From Aurantiacibacter atlanticus (GTDB lineage: Bacteria; Pseudomonadota; Alphaproteobacteria; Sphingomonadales; Sphingomonadaceae), in the NCBI RefSeq assembly GCF_001077815.2, contig NZ_CP011310.1, positions 1,860,001 through 1,924,000 on the forward strand: a stretch of DNA of 64,000 nt, given 5' to 3'. The notes beneath the pieces were generated by a model. It searched no databases and was not told where the DNA came from. It saw only the letters and a program-made list of their open reading frames with translations. The first letter of the stretch is position 1. Each line of letters starts with the position of its first letter. Both the position numbers and the translations under genes were made by a program. This document shows, piece by piece, positions 54,830 through 63,210 of the stretch.

Positions 54830-55554
54830 ATGATCCGGTTTACCGCATGATTGGCGATGCCACGCGCGGGGGAATCGTTGCCGTGTGCGACCATGCGTCA
54901 AACCATGTCCCGGCCGAACTGGATTTGGGTGTATCAGCCAAGACGCTGAAAAAACACGTTGCCTATGATATCGGTGCCGCTGGCGTTACAGAGCGGCTTG
55001 CGCGCCGCCACAATATCGGCGCGATGCTGGCCAATGTCAGCCGTCTGGTGATTGATCTGCATCGTGAAGAGGACGCGCCGGGGCTAATTCCAGCCACTAC
55101 GGACGGAATCCTCGTTCCCGGCAATATCGGCGCGGACAAGGACAAAAGGCTCGACGATTTTTACCGGCCCTACCATCGCAGGATGTCTGAATGGCTGGAG
55201 CAAGTGCAGCCGGGATTGATTCTGTCGATCCACAGTTTCACGCCGCAACTTGAAAGCAAGCAGGATGAAGAGCGGCCGTGGGAAATCGGCTTGCTCTACA
55301 ATGATGATGATCAGGCGGCGCGCCATGCCATTCGGCTGTTTTCCGAACTTGGTTGCAAGGTGGGCGACAACGAACCTTATTCGGGCCGAGAATTCAATGC
55401 CACGATGAACCGTCATGCAGAGGCGATTGGCCGGCCCTATTGTGCCATCGAAATTCGCAACGATCTGATCGCGGAGGAACGCGGGCAGGCGCGCTGGGCA
55501 GCGATCATCGCGGATGTCGCAGGTCGGGTGAAAGTGGCACTGCAAACTGGCTGA
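54826..55554 (+). CDS. N-formylglutamate amidohydrolase family protein
   Basis: A 242-residue enzyme of the HutG-type N-formylglutamate deformylase family: VCDHASNHVPAELD, VAYDIGAAGVTERLARR, LVIDLHREEDAPGLIP and LSIHSFTPQL contain the expected metal and substrate residues. The usual pathway (histidine degradation) genes are not nearby, so a broader formyl-amino-acid amidohydrolase role is possible. It is translationally coupled to ispE. Confidence 0.88.
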   Translation: MNDPVYRMIGDATRGGIVAVCDHASNHVPAELDLGVSAKTLKKHVAYDIGAAGVTERLARRHNIGAMLANVSRLVIDLHREEDAPGLIPATTDGILVPGNIGADKDKRLDDFYRPYHRRMSEWLEQVQPGLILSIHSFTPQLESKQDEERPWEIGLLYNDDDQAARHAIRLFSELGCKVGDNEPYSGREFNATMNRHAEAIGRPYCAIEIRNDLIAEERGQARWAAIIADVAGRVKVALQTG

Positions 55555-55678
55555 CCACCCTCTCTAGAAGGCGGACTCGCAGACTGGCTTGACCGGGGGC
55601 AAGCATTTCCTGTTTCGGATTGGCGCCCGCTTCCGTTAAAGCCAACGGAGCAATCCCGCGCAAATAACAGGACAATTC

Positions 55679-57544
55679 ATGCCCGATTATCGCTCCAGGA
55701 CTTCCACTCACGGCCGAAATATGGCGGGTGCGCGCGGGCTCTGGCGCGCGACCGGAATGAAAGATGGTGATTTTGGCAAACCAATCATCGCCATCGTCAA
55801 TTCTTTCACACAATTTGTTCCAGGACATGTTCACCTGAAGGATCTGGGCCAGCTCGTCGCGCGGCAAGTAGAGGCTGCGGGCGGGGTTGCGAAGGAATTC
55901 AATACAATAGCAGTCGATGATGGCATCGCTATGGGCCATGACGGCATGCTCTATTCATTGCCGAGCCGCGATCTCATCGCTGACAGTGTTGAATATATGG
56001 TCAATGCGCATTGCGCCGATGCGATGGTCTGCATTTCCAACTGTGACAAGATCACGCCCGGCATGCTGATGGCCGCCATGCGTCTCAACGTGCCCGTGGT
56101 GTTTGTCAGCGGCGGACCCATGGAAGCGGGCAAGGTCGTGGTAAAGGGCAAGGAAGTCGCGCTGGACCTCGTGGATGCGATGGTGGCGGCTGCCGATGAA
56201 AGCTATACCGATGAAGAAGTGGCAGATATCGAACGATCGGCCTGTCCGACCTGTGGCAGTTGTTCGGGCATGTTTACCGCCAATTCGATGAACTGCCTGA
56301 CAGAGGCGCTGGGGCTTTCGCTGCCGGGCAATGGCTCTCAGCTTGCCACCCATTCAGACCGGCAGGGTCTGTTTGAGCGGGCAGGCCGGCTCATCGTTAC
56401 CTTGGCTAAGCGGTATTACGAGGAAGATGACGCCAGCGTGCTCCCGCGCTCTATCGCCAATTTCGAAGCTTTCGAAAATGCCGTGAGCCTCGATATTGCG
56501 ATGGGCGGTTCAACCAACACCGTCCTGCACTTGCTGGCCGCCGCGCATGAAGCCGGCGTGGAATTCACCATGAAGGATATCGACCGTCTCAGCCGGTCAG
56601 TGCCCTGCCTTTCGAAGGTGGCACCAGCCAAAAGTGATGTGCATATGGAAGACGTGCACCGCGCTGGCGGTATTATGGCAATCCTTGGCGAACTTGATCG
56701 TGCAGGACTGCTGCATACAGCGCTCCCCACCGTGCACAGCCCCACGATGGGTGATGCGCTGGATGATTGGGATATTGCGCGAAATGCCAATCCCAAGGTC
56801 CATGAATTTTACAAGGCCGCGCCGGGCGGCGTGCCCACGCAGACCGCATTCAGCCAGTCACGGCGCTGGGATGCGCTGGATCTGGACCGGGAAGGCGGCG
56901 TCATTCGCAACAAGGATAATGCCTTCAGCCAGGATGGCGGACTGGCGGTGCTGTACGGCAATATCGCGCAGGATGGCTGCATCGTAAAGACGGCGGGCGT
57001 TGATGAGAGCATTCTCAAATTCACCGGTCCGGCAAAGGTTTATGAAAGCCAGGATGCCGCAGTTGACTCGATTCTCGCAGACGAGGTGGTGTCAGGAGAT
57101 GTGGTAGTGATCCGTTACGAGGGGCCAAGGGGCGGGCCGGGCATGCAGGAAATGCTGTATCCGACCAGCTATCTGAAATCGAAAGGACTCGGCGCACAAT
57201 GTGCCTTGCTGACCGACGGTCGCTTTTCCGGCGGCACTTCGGGATTGTCGATAGGTCACGTATCGCCGGAAGCGGGCGAGGGCGGTGAGATCGCACTGGT
57301 GGAACCGGGCGACATTATCGAAATCGACATTCCCAACCGGACAATCAATCTCGCCATATCGGATGAAGACGTTGCGCATCGCCGCGCAGCCATGGAGGCA
57401 AGGGGTGAAGGTGCATGGCAGCCTGCGCAACCGCGTCCACGCAAGATTACGCCCGCATTGCAGGCCTATGCCGCCATGACGACCAGCGCTGCTCGCGGAG
57501 CAGTGCGCGATGTTTCCCAAGTTACGGGGCCACGCAAGGCATGA
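55679..57544 (+). CDS. ilvD: Dihydroxy-acid dehydratase
   Basis: Dehydrates dihydroxyisovalerate and its isoleucine counterpart in branched-chain amino-acid synthesis, using an iron-sulfur cluster. The 621-residue protein starts [20 protein letters not shown]. Cluster cysteines include C122 (NCDKITPGM) and C195 ([16 protein letters not shown]), the same numbers as in E. coli IlvD as I recall it. The upstream 124-base gap ends with ACAGGA. It overlaps the next small lipoprotein gene by 4 bases (ATGA). Confidence 0.97.
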   Translation: MPDYRSRTSTHGRNMAGARGLWRATGMKDGDFGKPIIAIVNSFTQFVPGHVHLKDLGQLVARQVEAAGGVAKEFNTIAVDDGIAMGHDGMLYSLPSRDLIADSVEYMVNAHCADAMVCISNCDKITPGMLMAAMRLNVPVVFVSGGPMEAGKVVVKGKEVALDLVDAMVAAADESYTDEEVADIERSACPTCGSCSGMFTANSMNCLTEALGLSLPGNGSQLATHSDRQGLFERAGRLIVTLAKRYYEEDDASVLPRSIANFEAFENAVSLDIAMGGSTNTVLHLLAAAHEAGVEFTMKDIDRLSRSVPCLSKVAPAKSDVHMEDVHRAGGIMAILGELDRAGLLHTALPTVHSPTMGDALDDWDIARNANPKVHEFYKAAPGGVPTQTAFSQSRRWDALDLDREGGVIRNKDNAFSQDGGLAVLYGNIAQDGCIVKTAGVDESILKFTGPAKVYESQDAAVDSILADEVVSGDVVVIRYEGPRGGPGMQEMLYPTSYLKSKGLGAQCALLTDGRFSGGTSGLSIGHVSPEAGEGGEIALVEPGDIIEIDIPNRTINLAISDEDVAHRRAAMEARGEGAWQPAQPRPRKITPALQAYAAMTTSAARGAVRDVSQVTGPRKA

Positions 57545-57873
57545 TGCGTGCCCTTTTGCTCGTTGCACTATGGCCTGCGCTTGCAGCGTGCGGGGCGGGT
57601 AACGCAGCGAGTTCGGGCCAGTATTTCGATTGTGCGCTTGGCGGAGCAGTCGGTTTTGAGCCTGTCTGCACGAGTGAGCGCGCAGAGATGGATGGAAAAC
57701 GTTTGCTCATCCTACGGCATCCCGATGGCACCTTCCGCCGTTTCGAACTGGGCGTCGAAGGACGCGGCATTATCACCGCTGACGGCATCGAGCAGGCACA
57801 GGTCACATCCGGGAGCGGCTTGGTCGAAATCCGCGTAGGGCCTGATCGCTATCGCGTGCCGGTGGCGCAATAG
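57541..57873 (+). CDS. Small lipoprotein of unknown function
   Basis: A 110-residue protein with a lipoprotein signal [19 protein letters not shown] (lipobox LAAC). The mature part has two further cysteines (FDCALGG and FEPVCTSER) that could pair and a beta-rich pattern ([20 protein letters not shown]). It has no recognised family. It is translated with ilvD through an ATGA overlap and ends three bases before the NAD(P)H-hydrate repair gene. Confidence 0.78.
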   Translation: MMRALLLVALWPALAACGAGNAASSGQYFDCALGGAVGFEPVCTSERAEMDGKRLLILRHPDGTFRRFELGVEGRGIITADGIEQAQVTSGSGLVEIRVGPDRYRVPVAQ

Positions 57874-57876
57874 ATC

Positions 57877-59271
57877 ATGAAAGACCTCGCGCAAATTCTC
57901 ACCGCCGCGCAAATGCGAACGGCAGAAGAGGCGCTGATCGACAATGGAGAATCTGTCGAAAGCCTGATGGAACAGGCTGGGCATGGAGCTGCATTGTTAA
58001 TATGGCGGATGGCGTCGGGGCGACCTGTTACTATCTTGTGTGGGCCTGGCAATAATGGCGGCGATGGCTATGTTATTGCTCGTTTTCTTCACGAGCGCGG
58101 GCTGACCGTCCAGATCGTCGCTCCACTTGAACCCAAGACCGATGCGGCTATTTCCGCGCGGGGTAAGTGGGGACAGGCAACGGTCCCCTATGCCGAGGGT
58201 GCTGTTCTGGTCGATTGCCTTTTCGGGACTGGGCTTGGCCGCCCATTGGGCGATGATCTGTTGGCGCTTTTGCGCAATCTCGCCTCATCGCACAAGCAAT
58301 GCGTGGCCGTAGATTTGCCCAGCGGGGTCGACAGCGACAATGGTGAACAGCTCAACAGCAGTTTGCCCGCATATGATCTCACCATTGCCTTGGGTGTGTG
58401 GAAATTCGCCCATTGGCTGATGCCCGCATCGGGACAGATGGGGATGCGACGCCTCGTTGATATTGGCGTTAAGAAAGTGACCAATGCGGCGCGCCTTTCC
58501 GAAGCGCCTCTCTTGCAAGCACCGCCGCTGGATGCGCATAAATATTCCCGCGGCCTGCTGGCAGTAATCGCGGGCGAAATGTCCGGTGCAGCGATTCTTG
58601 CGGCAGAGGCGGCGCAACATGGCGGTGCAGGGTATGTGAAGGTTTTCTCAGACGAGGATGATGAGCGCCTTATCGGCCAGCCCGATCTCGTAGTGGAGCA
58701 TGCCTCTCTGCTGGAATTGACGCGCGATCATCGCATCGATGCATTTCTTGTCGGGCCGGGGCTTGGCCGCAGCGAAGAGGCACGTGCGCGGCTCGATCTG
58801 GTGCTTGCCTGCGATCTTCCTACCGTGTGCGATGCGGATGCGCTCCACCTGCTCGAACCAAAGATGCTGGAAAGCCGCACTCAACCAATTGTTGCCACGC
58901 CGCATGCGGGCGAACTAGACGTATTGGCGAACACCTTTGGCGTTGTCGGCCTTGATCGCAATGAGCAGGCAAGCGAGCTGGCAGAAGCCATAGAAGGGGT
59001 GCTGGTGGCCAAAGGGCCCGATACCTTGATTGCGGCAGAAGGCTCCTTCAGTACCGTGATGCCGCCAGCGCCAAGCTGGCTCAGCACAGCGGGAACGGGG
59101 GATATTCTTGCGGGTCTGATCGCAAGCCGGCTAGCGACCGGTATCGTGCCGCGCAAAGCCGCAGAACAAGGCTGCTGGCTTCATGCAGAGGCAGCACGGA
59201 AGGCCGGGCCTGCGTTTACAGCGATCGGCCTTGTCGATGCTATTCCAAAGGCATATCGCGCCTTTCTATGA
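57877..59271 (+). CDS. nnr: Bifunctional NAD(P)H-hydrate epimerase / ADP-dependent dehydratase
   Basis: Repairs hydrated NADH and NADPH. The 464-residue protein fuses the YjeF N-terminal epimerase (GPGNNGGDGYVIARFL, LVDCLFGTGLGRPL, AVDLPSGVDSDNGE; about residues 1-210) to the ribokinase-like dehydratase (YSRGLLAVIAGEMSGAAIL, VGPGLGRSEEARA, ATPHAGELDVLA, STAGTGDILAGLIA). It starts three bases after the lipoprotein stop and overlaps the RNA methyltransferase gene by 4 bases. Confidence 0.95.
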   Translation: MKDLAQILTAAQMRTAEEALIDNGESVESLMEQAGHGAALLIWRMASGRPVTILCGPGNNGGDGYVIARFLHERGLTVQIVAPLEPKTDAAISARGKWGQATVPYAEGAVLVDCLFGTGLGRPLGDDLLALLRNLASSHKQCVAVDLPSGVDSDNGEQLNSSLPAYDLTIALGVWKFAHWLMPASGQMGMRRLVDIGVKKVTNAARLSEAPLLQAPPLDAHKYSRGLLAVIAGEMSGAAILAAEAAQHGGAGYVKVFSDEDDERLIGQPDLVVEHASLLELTRDHRIDAFLVGPGLGRSEEARARLDLVLACDLPTVCDADALHLLEPKMLESRTQPIVATPHAGELDVLANTFGVVGLDRNEQASELAEAIEGVLVAKGPDTLIAAEGSFSTVMPPAPSWLSTAGTGDILAGLIASRLATGIVPRKAAEQGCWLHAEAARKAGPAFTAIGLVDAIPKAYRAFL

Positions 59272-60485
59272 CACAGTTAGAGACACAGGCAGAAGAAATT
59301 CTACGGATCGCCGCCAAGGGGGATGGCGTCACCGCAACCGGGCGCCATGCCAGTTTTGCGGCGCCTGGCGATATGCTGATGCCCGACGGCAGTATTGAAC
59401 GGGGGCCCCATCATGCAGAACCTCCATGTCGCCATTTTGGCAAATGTGGCGGCTGCCAGCTCCAGCATTGTGATGAGCAGGCGCTCATTAACTTCGTGCG
59501 TGATCGGGTGGCCTTTGCGGCTCAGTCACAGGGGCTTGACCCGCAAATTGTGGTGCCGCCAGCCATGTCTCCGCCCTCTTCGCGCAGACGGGTCAGCCTG
59601 CGCGCTATCAATAGCGGTGGGCGACCATTGATTGGCTTCAACGCTGCCGGATCTCACAAGCTCGTCGATCTTGCGGAATGCCCGGTGATGCTGCCGGAAC
59701 TGTTTGCATTGATCGCGCCGCTGCGCGGCTATTTCGCCCGCGTCAAAGGACGTTATACAATTGATATCGAAATCGCCCGGGTCGATCAGGGGGTGGATTG
59801 CGCGCTGAAAGGCTTTGCTCCCGAAGGGCTCGACCAGACTGAAGAACTGCTGGAATTTTGCCGTGAAAACGGTTTGGCGCGTCTGACGCTGGACCAGGGG
59901 TACGGGCCGGAAGGTTTTTGGGAGCCTGAGCCTATAACTGTTACGCTTGGCGGAATCGCAGTTGCCTTCCCTTTTGGCAGCTTCATGCAGGCCACGGATC
60001 ACGGTGAAAAAACACTAGTGAGTGCGGCGCAGGAATGGCTGGCAGATTGCGGGCACATTGCCGATCTTTTTTCCGGCCTCGGTACTTTTGCCTTTTCCTT
60101 GGCGAAGGGGCGTAAAATACTTGCAGTGGAGGCGGATCGCGCTGCCATTCTTGCCTGCCGAAGCGCCGCCAATGCAGCCCGGCTTCAGCTTGAAACATCG
60201 CATCGTGACCTGTTCCGCAACCCATTGCGTGCGAAGGAACTGGCCGGTTTTGATGGCGTGCTCATTGATCCGCCCCGTGCAGGGGCGCGCACGCAGATTG
60301 AGCAGATCGCGGCAAGCACGGTGGAACGCGTGGTTTACATCAGCTGCAATCCGTCGAGCTGGTCTCGTGATTGCACTTTGCTGGCGAGCGCTGGATATGA
60401 ATTGCGAGAATTGCGTCCTGTGGGGCAGTTCCGCTGGTCAACCCATGTCGAATTGGCGAGCCTGTTCATCAAGCGCGCAGATTAG
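59268..60485 (+). CDS. TrmA/RlmD-family 23S rRNA or tRNA uracil-5-methyltransferase
   Basis: A 405-residue SAM-dependent RNA m5U methyltransferase. Iron-sulfur cysteines of the RlmD type appear in PPCRHFGKCGGCQLQHCDEQ; the SAM site is DLFSGLGTFAFSLAKG; the catalytic motifs are IDPPRAGARTQIEQ and YISCNPSSWSRDCTLLA, with the nucleophilic Cys near residue 359. The end GQFRWSTHVELASLF is the family terminus. Its last 48 bases are also read on the other strand as the end of the hydrolase gene. Whether the target is U1939, U747 or tRNA U54 is not decided. Confidence 0.93.
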   Translation: MTQLETQAEEILRIAAKGDGVTATGRHASFAAPGDMLMPDGSIERGPHHAEPPCRHFGKCGGCQLQHCDEQALINFVRDRVAFAAQSQGLDPQIVVPPAMSPPSSRRRVSLRAINSGGRPLIGFNAAGSHKLVDLAECPVMLPELFALIAPLRGYFARVKGRYTIDIEIARVDQGVDCALKGFAPEGLDQTEELLEFCRENGLARLTLDQGYGPEGFWEPEPITVTLGGIAVAFPFGSFMQATDHGEKTLVSAAQEWLADCGHIADLFSGLGTFAFSLAKGRKILAVEADRAAILACRSAANAARLQLETSHRDLFRNPLRAKELAGFDGVLIDPPRAGARTQIEQIAASTVERVVYISCNPSSWSRDCTLLASAGYELRELRPVGQFRWSTHVELASLFIKRAD

Positions 60486-61232
60486 CTGATCAAGGAGCCA
60501 CTCCATATCGGAGTGGTCCGAAAAAGCATGGTCGGCAGAGGCACGAACGGATGTTCGCGGATCCTTGCCCCAGCTTTCAAGGAACGCCTTACCGGTCCGA
60601 TCCCGCCCCGCGATGATAAAACCGAGATTGCCTTTGAATCCCTCTATCGTGCTGCGCATTTCGCCTGAAAGGGTCGATTCGCCACCTCCTGCTTGAACCG
60701 CGCTGCGCAAACCAGGCAGAAGCTTGCGAAGTGATACGCCGCCGCTCAACAGGCGCAGCCATTCGCGCGGGTTCCTGATTTTCTCGGCATAACGCGCACG
60801 AATGGTGGCCGGGGCAGGGCCCTCGTCATCTTCGTCAAAAGTCCAGGGGTTGGCCAGAAGCACGCCATCGCAGCCAGCGCCACCTTCCAGCATCAGCGCT
60901 GACGCCGCGTCGCAATTGCCAAAGCCGACAATGCGGGAGAGCGACGGGCATATTTGTCGAAAATGGGTCAGTGCTGCTGCAATATCTGGTCCGGCCGCGC
61001 GAAAACCGCCGTTCTTGCCGCTGCTGTCGCCTATGCCGCGCCGATCATAACGCATTACGGGATAGCCTTTCGCGGCGATGTGGGCGGCAAGTCGGGCCTG
61101 TCCGCCAAATGCCCCGCTGCGTAATTCATTACCGCCGCTTACAAGCAGCAGGCCGACACGCCCTTCGGCTTCATCGAGTGAACCGAAGCAAGTCTCACCC
61201 TCGCAGTCAAAGGTGAAGTGACGACGGCTCAT
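60438..61232 (-). CDS. Alpha/beta hydrolase, exosortase-A-associated hydrolase 1 type
   Basis: A 264-residue alpha/beta-hydrolase. The oxyanion loop region is LLLVSGGNELRSGAFGGQ, the strand-turn YDRRGIGDSSG follows, and the nucleophile elbow reads GFGNCDAASAL with Cys107 in the Ser position, typical of this subfamily. A late SDHSDMEWLL carries the likely catalytic His. The combination with hydrolase 2, an acyl carrier protein and an acyl-CoA ligase marks the exosortase-A associated set. The start ATG overlaps the stop of the upstream hydrolase (ATGA). Substrate is unknown. Confidence 0.85.
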   Translation of the reverse strand: MSRRHFTFDCEGETCFGSLDEAEGRVGLLLVSGGNELRSGAFGGQARLAAHIAAKGYPVMRYDRRGIGDSSGKNGGFRAAGPDIAAALTHFRQICPSLSRIVGFGNCDAASALMLEGGAGCDGVLLANPWTFDEDDEGPAPATIRARYAEKIRNPREWLRLLSGGVSLRKLLPGLRSAVQAGGGESTLSGEMRSTIEGFKGNLGFIIAGRDRTGKAFLESWGKDPRTSVRASADHAFSDHSDMEWLLDQLICALDEQARQFDMG

Positions 61233-61891
61233 CGAAGCCTTTCCTGAACAGTCTTTGCCAAGGCCTGGGCCTGCGCCTGGTCATGATCGGGTTCTGCGCG
61301 AAGCCATAGACCAGCACCGCCAAGGTCGCCTTGTGCGATATCTGGCATGCCCGGCTCGGCAAGTTCTGCGTTCTCGAGCTGCGCGATCATGTCTGGCCCA
61401 AGCGCATAGCCGGCCAGTACAAGGCCGCATTCCCTACCGCGCGCCAACAAATCCTCTCGAGATGTGTTTTTGCTAGCTTCGCGGTCAGCAATGACCTGCG
61501 CCCGCAGCAATGCACGCAGCACGCTTGACCCGCCGATGGGAGCATAGCGCAAGGCAGGAATGGTGTCGGGTACACAGTTTGCGCCACCGCGCAGGGACAA
61601 TGCGTGCGTTGCGCCAAAATGCCGTGCTGCACCACTCATCGCGCTGTGCCAGCTCGCAATATCTTGTTCGACAGGCGCCAACTGGCTCTCGTTCGTGCCC
61701 GGGAGGTCCGGAAGCATGCAATCCATCCCCAAACCATCCAGAATGCGCATGGTTTCGACGATGAAATGGCGCAGCTTGTTCGCTTCATCAAACAAGGCCG
61801 GGACGATCAAGATCCGCGTTTCGCGCCCGCTGTCAAAGCGAATCGCATATTCCTCTGGATGAGGAGGGTTGGGCCAATTGCCCGTCAGCAT
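61229..61891 (-). CDS. Alpha/beta hydrolase, exosortase-A-associated hydrolase 2 type
   Basis: A 220-residue hydrolase-like protein: PPHPEEYAIRFDSGRETRIL at the start, LIVPALFDEANKLRHFIVET, LGMDCMLPDLPGTNESQLAP and the elbow region HALSLRGGANCV, where no classic Ser nucleophile motif is clear. The pattern matches the second hydrolase of exosortase-A associated clusters. It overlaps hydrolase 1 by 4 bases and starts seven bases after the acyl carrier protein stop. Confidence 0.82.
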   Translation of the reverse strand: MLTGNWPNPPHPEEYAIRFDSGRETRILIVPALFDEANKLRHFIVETMRILDGLGMDCMLPDLPGTNESQLAPVEQDIASWHSAMSGAARHFGATHALSLRGGANCVPDTIPALRYAPIGGSSVLRALLRAQVIADREASKNTSREDLLARGRECGLVLAGYALGPDMIAQLENAELAEPGMPDIAQGDLGGAGLWLRAEPDHDQAQAQALAKTVQERLR

Positions 61892-61897
61892 CGCTGA

Positions 61898-62191
61898 TCA
61901 GTCTTCCGCCCACTTTTTCACGAGGTAGGTGAGGAGACCACCAAAGGTTTCCAGCATCTCGCCATCCACTTCGTCATCCTCGACAAGGATATCGAGCTGG
62001 TCCTCAATTTCGGTAAGGAGACCCGCGACAGCCATGGAATCGAGTTCTGGCAAAGCGCCAAATAAGCCCGAATCCATATCCAGCTGGGCAACACGTTCAT
62101 CCGAAAGGCCAAGAACGTCCTGCAGCACCTGGCGCAAAGTCAGATCAATTTCGCCGGTTTCCTCGACCGGCACGGGAAGTTTACTCGCCAT
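61898..62191 (-). CDS. Acyl carrier protein of the exosortase-A-associated cluster
   Basis: A 97-residue phosphopantetheine carrier with the attachment serine at S52 in LPELDSMAVAGLLTEIED, preceded by VLGLSDERVAQLDMDSGLFG. It differs from the fatty-acid synthase ACP by its Met-Ala after the Ser and its position. It could carry the acyl group activated by the adjacent ligase to the GNAT-like protein or hydrolases. It starts 11 bases after the GNAT-like gene stop. Confidence 0.88.
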   Translation of the reverse strand: MASKLPVPVEETGEIDLTLRQVLQDVLGLSDERVAQLDMDSGLFGALPELDSMAVAGLLTEIEDQLDILVEDDEVDGEMLETFGGLLTYLVKKWAED

Positions 62192-62202
62192 AGAAACCTG
62201 CC

Positions 62203-63186
62203 CTAGCCAGCACCGCGACGGCTGACAAGTTTGTGTATGCCAGCCTTGGCAATAGTGGGCCAGTTTTGCGGCGCGCCTGGCCGCAGGCAGGTAAATTGCC
62301 AGCGTATGCGTGTCTCTTCCATCCAGTCGCGCTTGTAAGGCTGATCGCCCGTGCCAAAGTCCACCATCTCCACTCTGTCTATGTCTATAACCTGTTTGAA
62401 CAATGCAGCCGTCAGCGTGGTGCCGGGTGATAATGCGGTGGCCGACTGGCGATGGGCCAGCTTGTGAATATAGGCGGTGCTGCCATCCACCGTCCAGAAT
62501 TGCGCGGCCACGGCCTGATCATCGTGATGGGCGATCGCAAACCGAAAGCGTCCCGCAGCGCTTTCGGTCTGGGCAAAGTGGCATAGCAGTGTTGGTTCCC
62601 CCTCGGCAGGTTTCCAGCTATCGGCATAAATATCTTCATAAGCCGACCAATCATCGGCATCGAAGGCTTGCGTCAGCCTCACGGATATTTTCTTCCCCTT
62701 GCGCTTAAGCGTGGAGCGTACATTTCCGGGGCGTCCGGCCAGAAACTGGTCATAACTGCGTCCCTGAACCCTCAGGACATGATTGATGTCGCATGGTTCG
62801 CGCAGCACCACCCATCCGGTTGTGCGGAAAGCCTGCTCCAGAAGATGAGTTGAAACATCTTCATCGGCGAGGTTTCTCAAGGATATACAATGTGTTTTTT
62901 CCGCAATTTCTCGTGTCAGCTCGGTGAGCATTCGCGTGGATGGCGCATCGGGCAGGCAGGGTGCCCATGTAAATGCATACCAGTTCATCAAAGGCTCAAG
63001 CCCCCGCGTCCCGCGCATCATGGGGAAGCAGACGGCACCGTCACCGTCACTCGCCACGGCGACAAAGGGGTGAAGCCCTGCTTCTTCCAGCAAAGCAAAC
63101 CACCCCTGGCGAGAGAACGGACCATTGCCCCAGCAAACAGCCTCTGGCAGATCGTTAACCGTGTCGTGATAGCTGATCGCCGTCAC
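62203..63186 (-). CDS. GNAT-like (FemAB/BcsL type) acyltransferase of the exosortase-A cluster
   Basis: A 327-residue protein with a C-terminal GNAT_acetyltransferase_6 type fold: RPGNVRSTLKRKGKKISVRL, AIAHHDDQAVAAQFWTVDG, AYIHKLAHRQSATALSPGTT and VEMVDFGTGDQPYKRDWMEE. The N-terminal half has no recognised motif. Proteins of this kind, related to FemAB-type XrtA-associated proteins, occur in exosortase-A loci. I chose GTG 63186 over ATG 63252 because the longer frame overlaps the divergent ligase start at 63211. Acceptor unknown. Confidence 0.8.
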   Translation of the reverse strand: MTAISYHDTVNDLPEAVCWGNGPFSRQGWFALLEEAGLHPFVAVASDGDGAVCFPMMRGTRGLEPLMNWYAFTWAPCLPDAPSTRMLTELTREIAEKTHCISLRNLADEDVSTHLLEQAFRTTGWVVLREPCDINHVLRVQGRSYDQFLAGRPGNVRSTLKRKGKKISVRLTQAFDADDWSAYEDIYADSWKPAEGEPTLLCHFAQTESAAGRFRFAIAHHDDQAVAAQFWTVDGSTAYIHKLAHRQSATALSPGTTLTAALFKQVIDIDRVEMVDFGTGDQPYKRDWMEETRIRWQFTCLRPGAPQNWPTIAKAGIHKLVSRRGAG

Positions 63187-63210
63187 CTTATTGCTTTCCC
63201 CTGAGGATGA

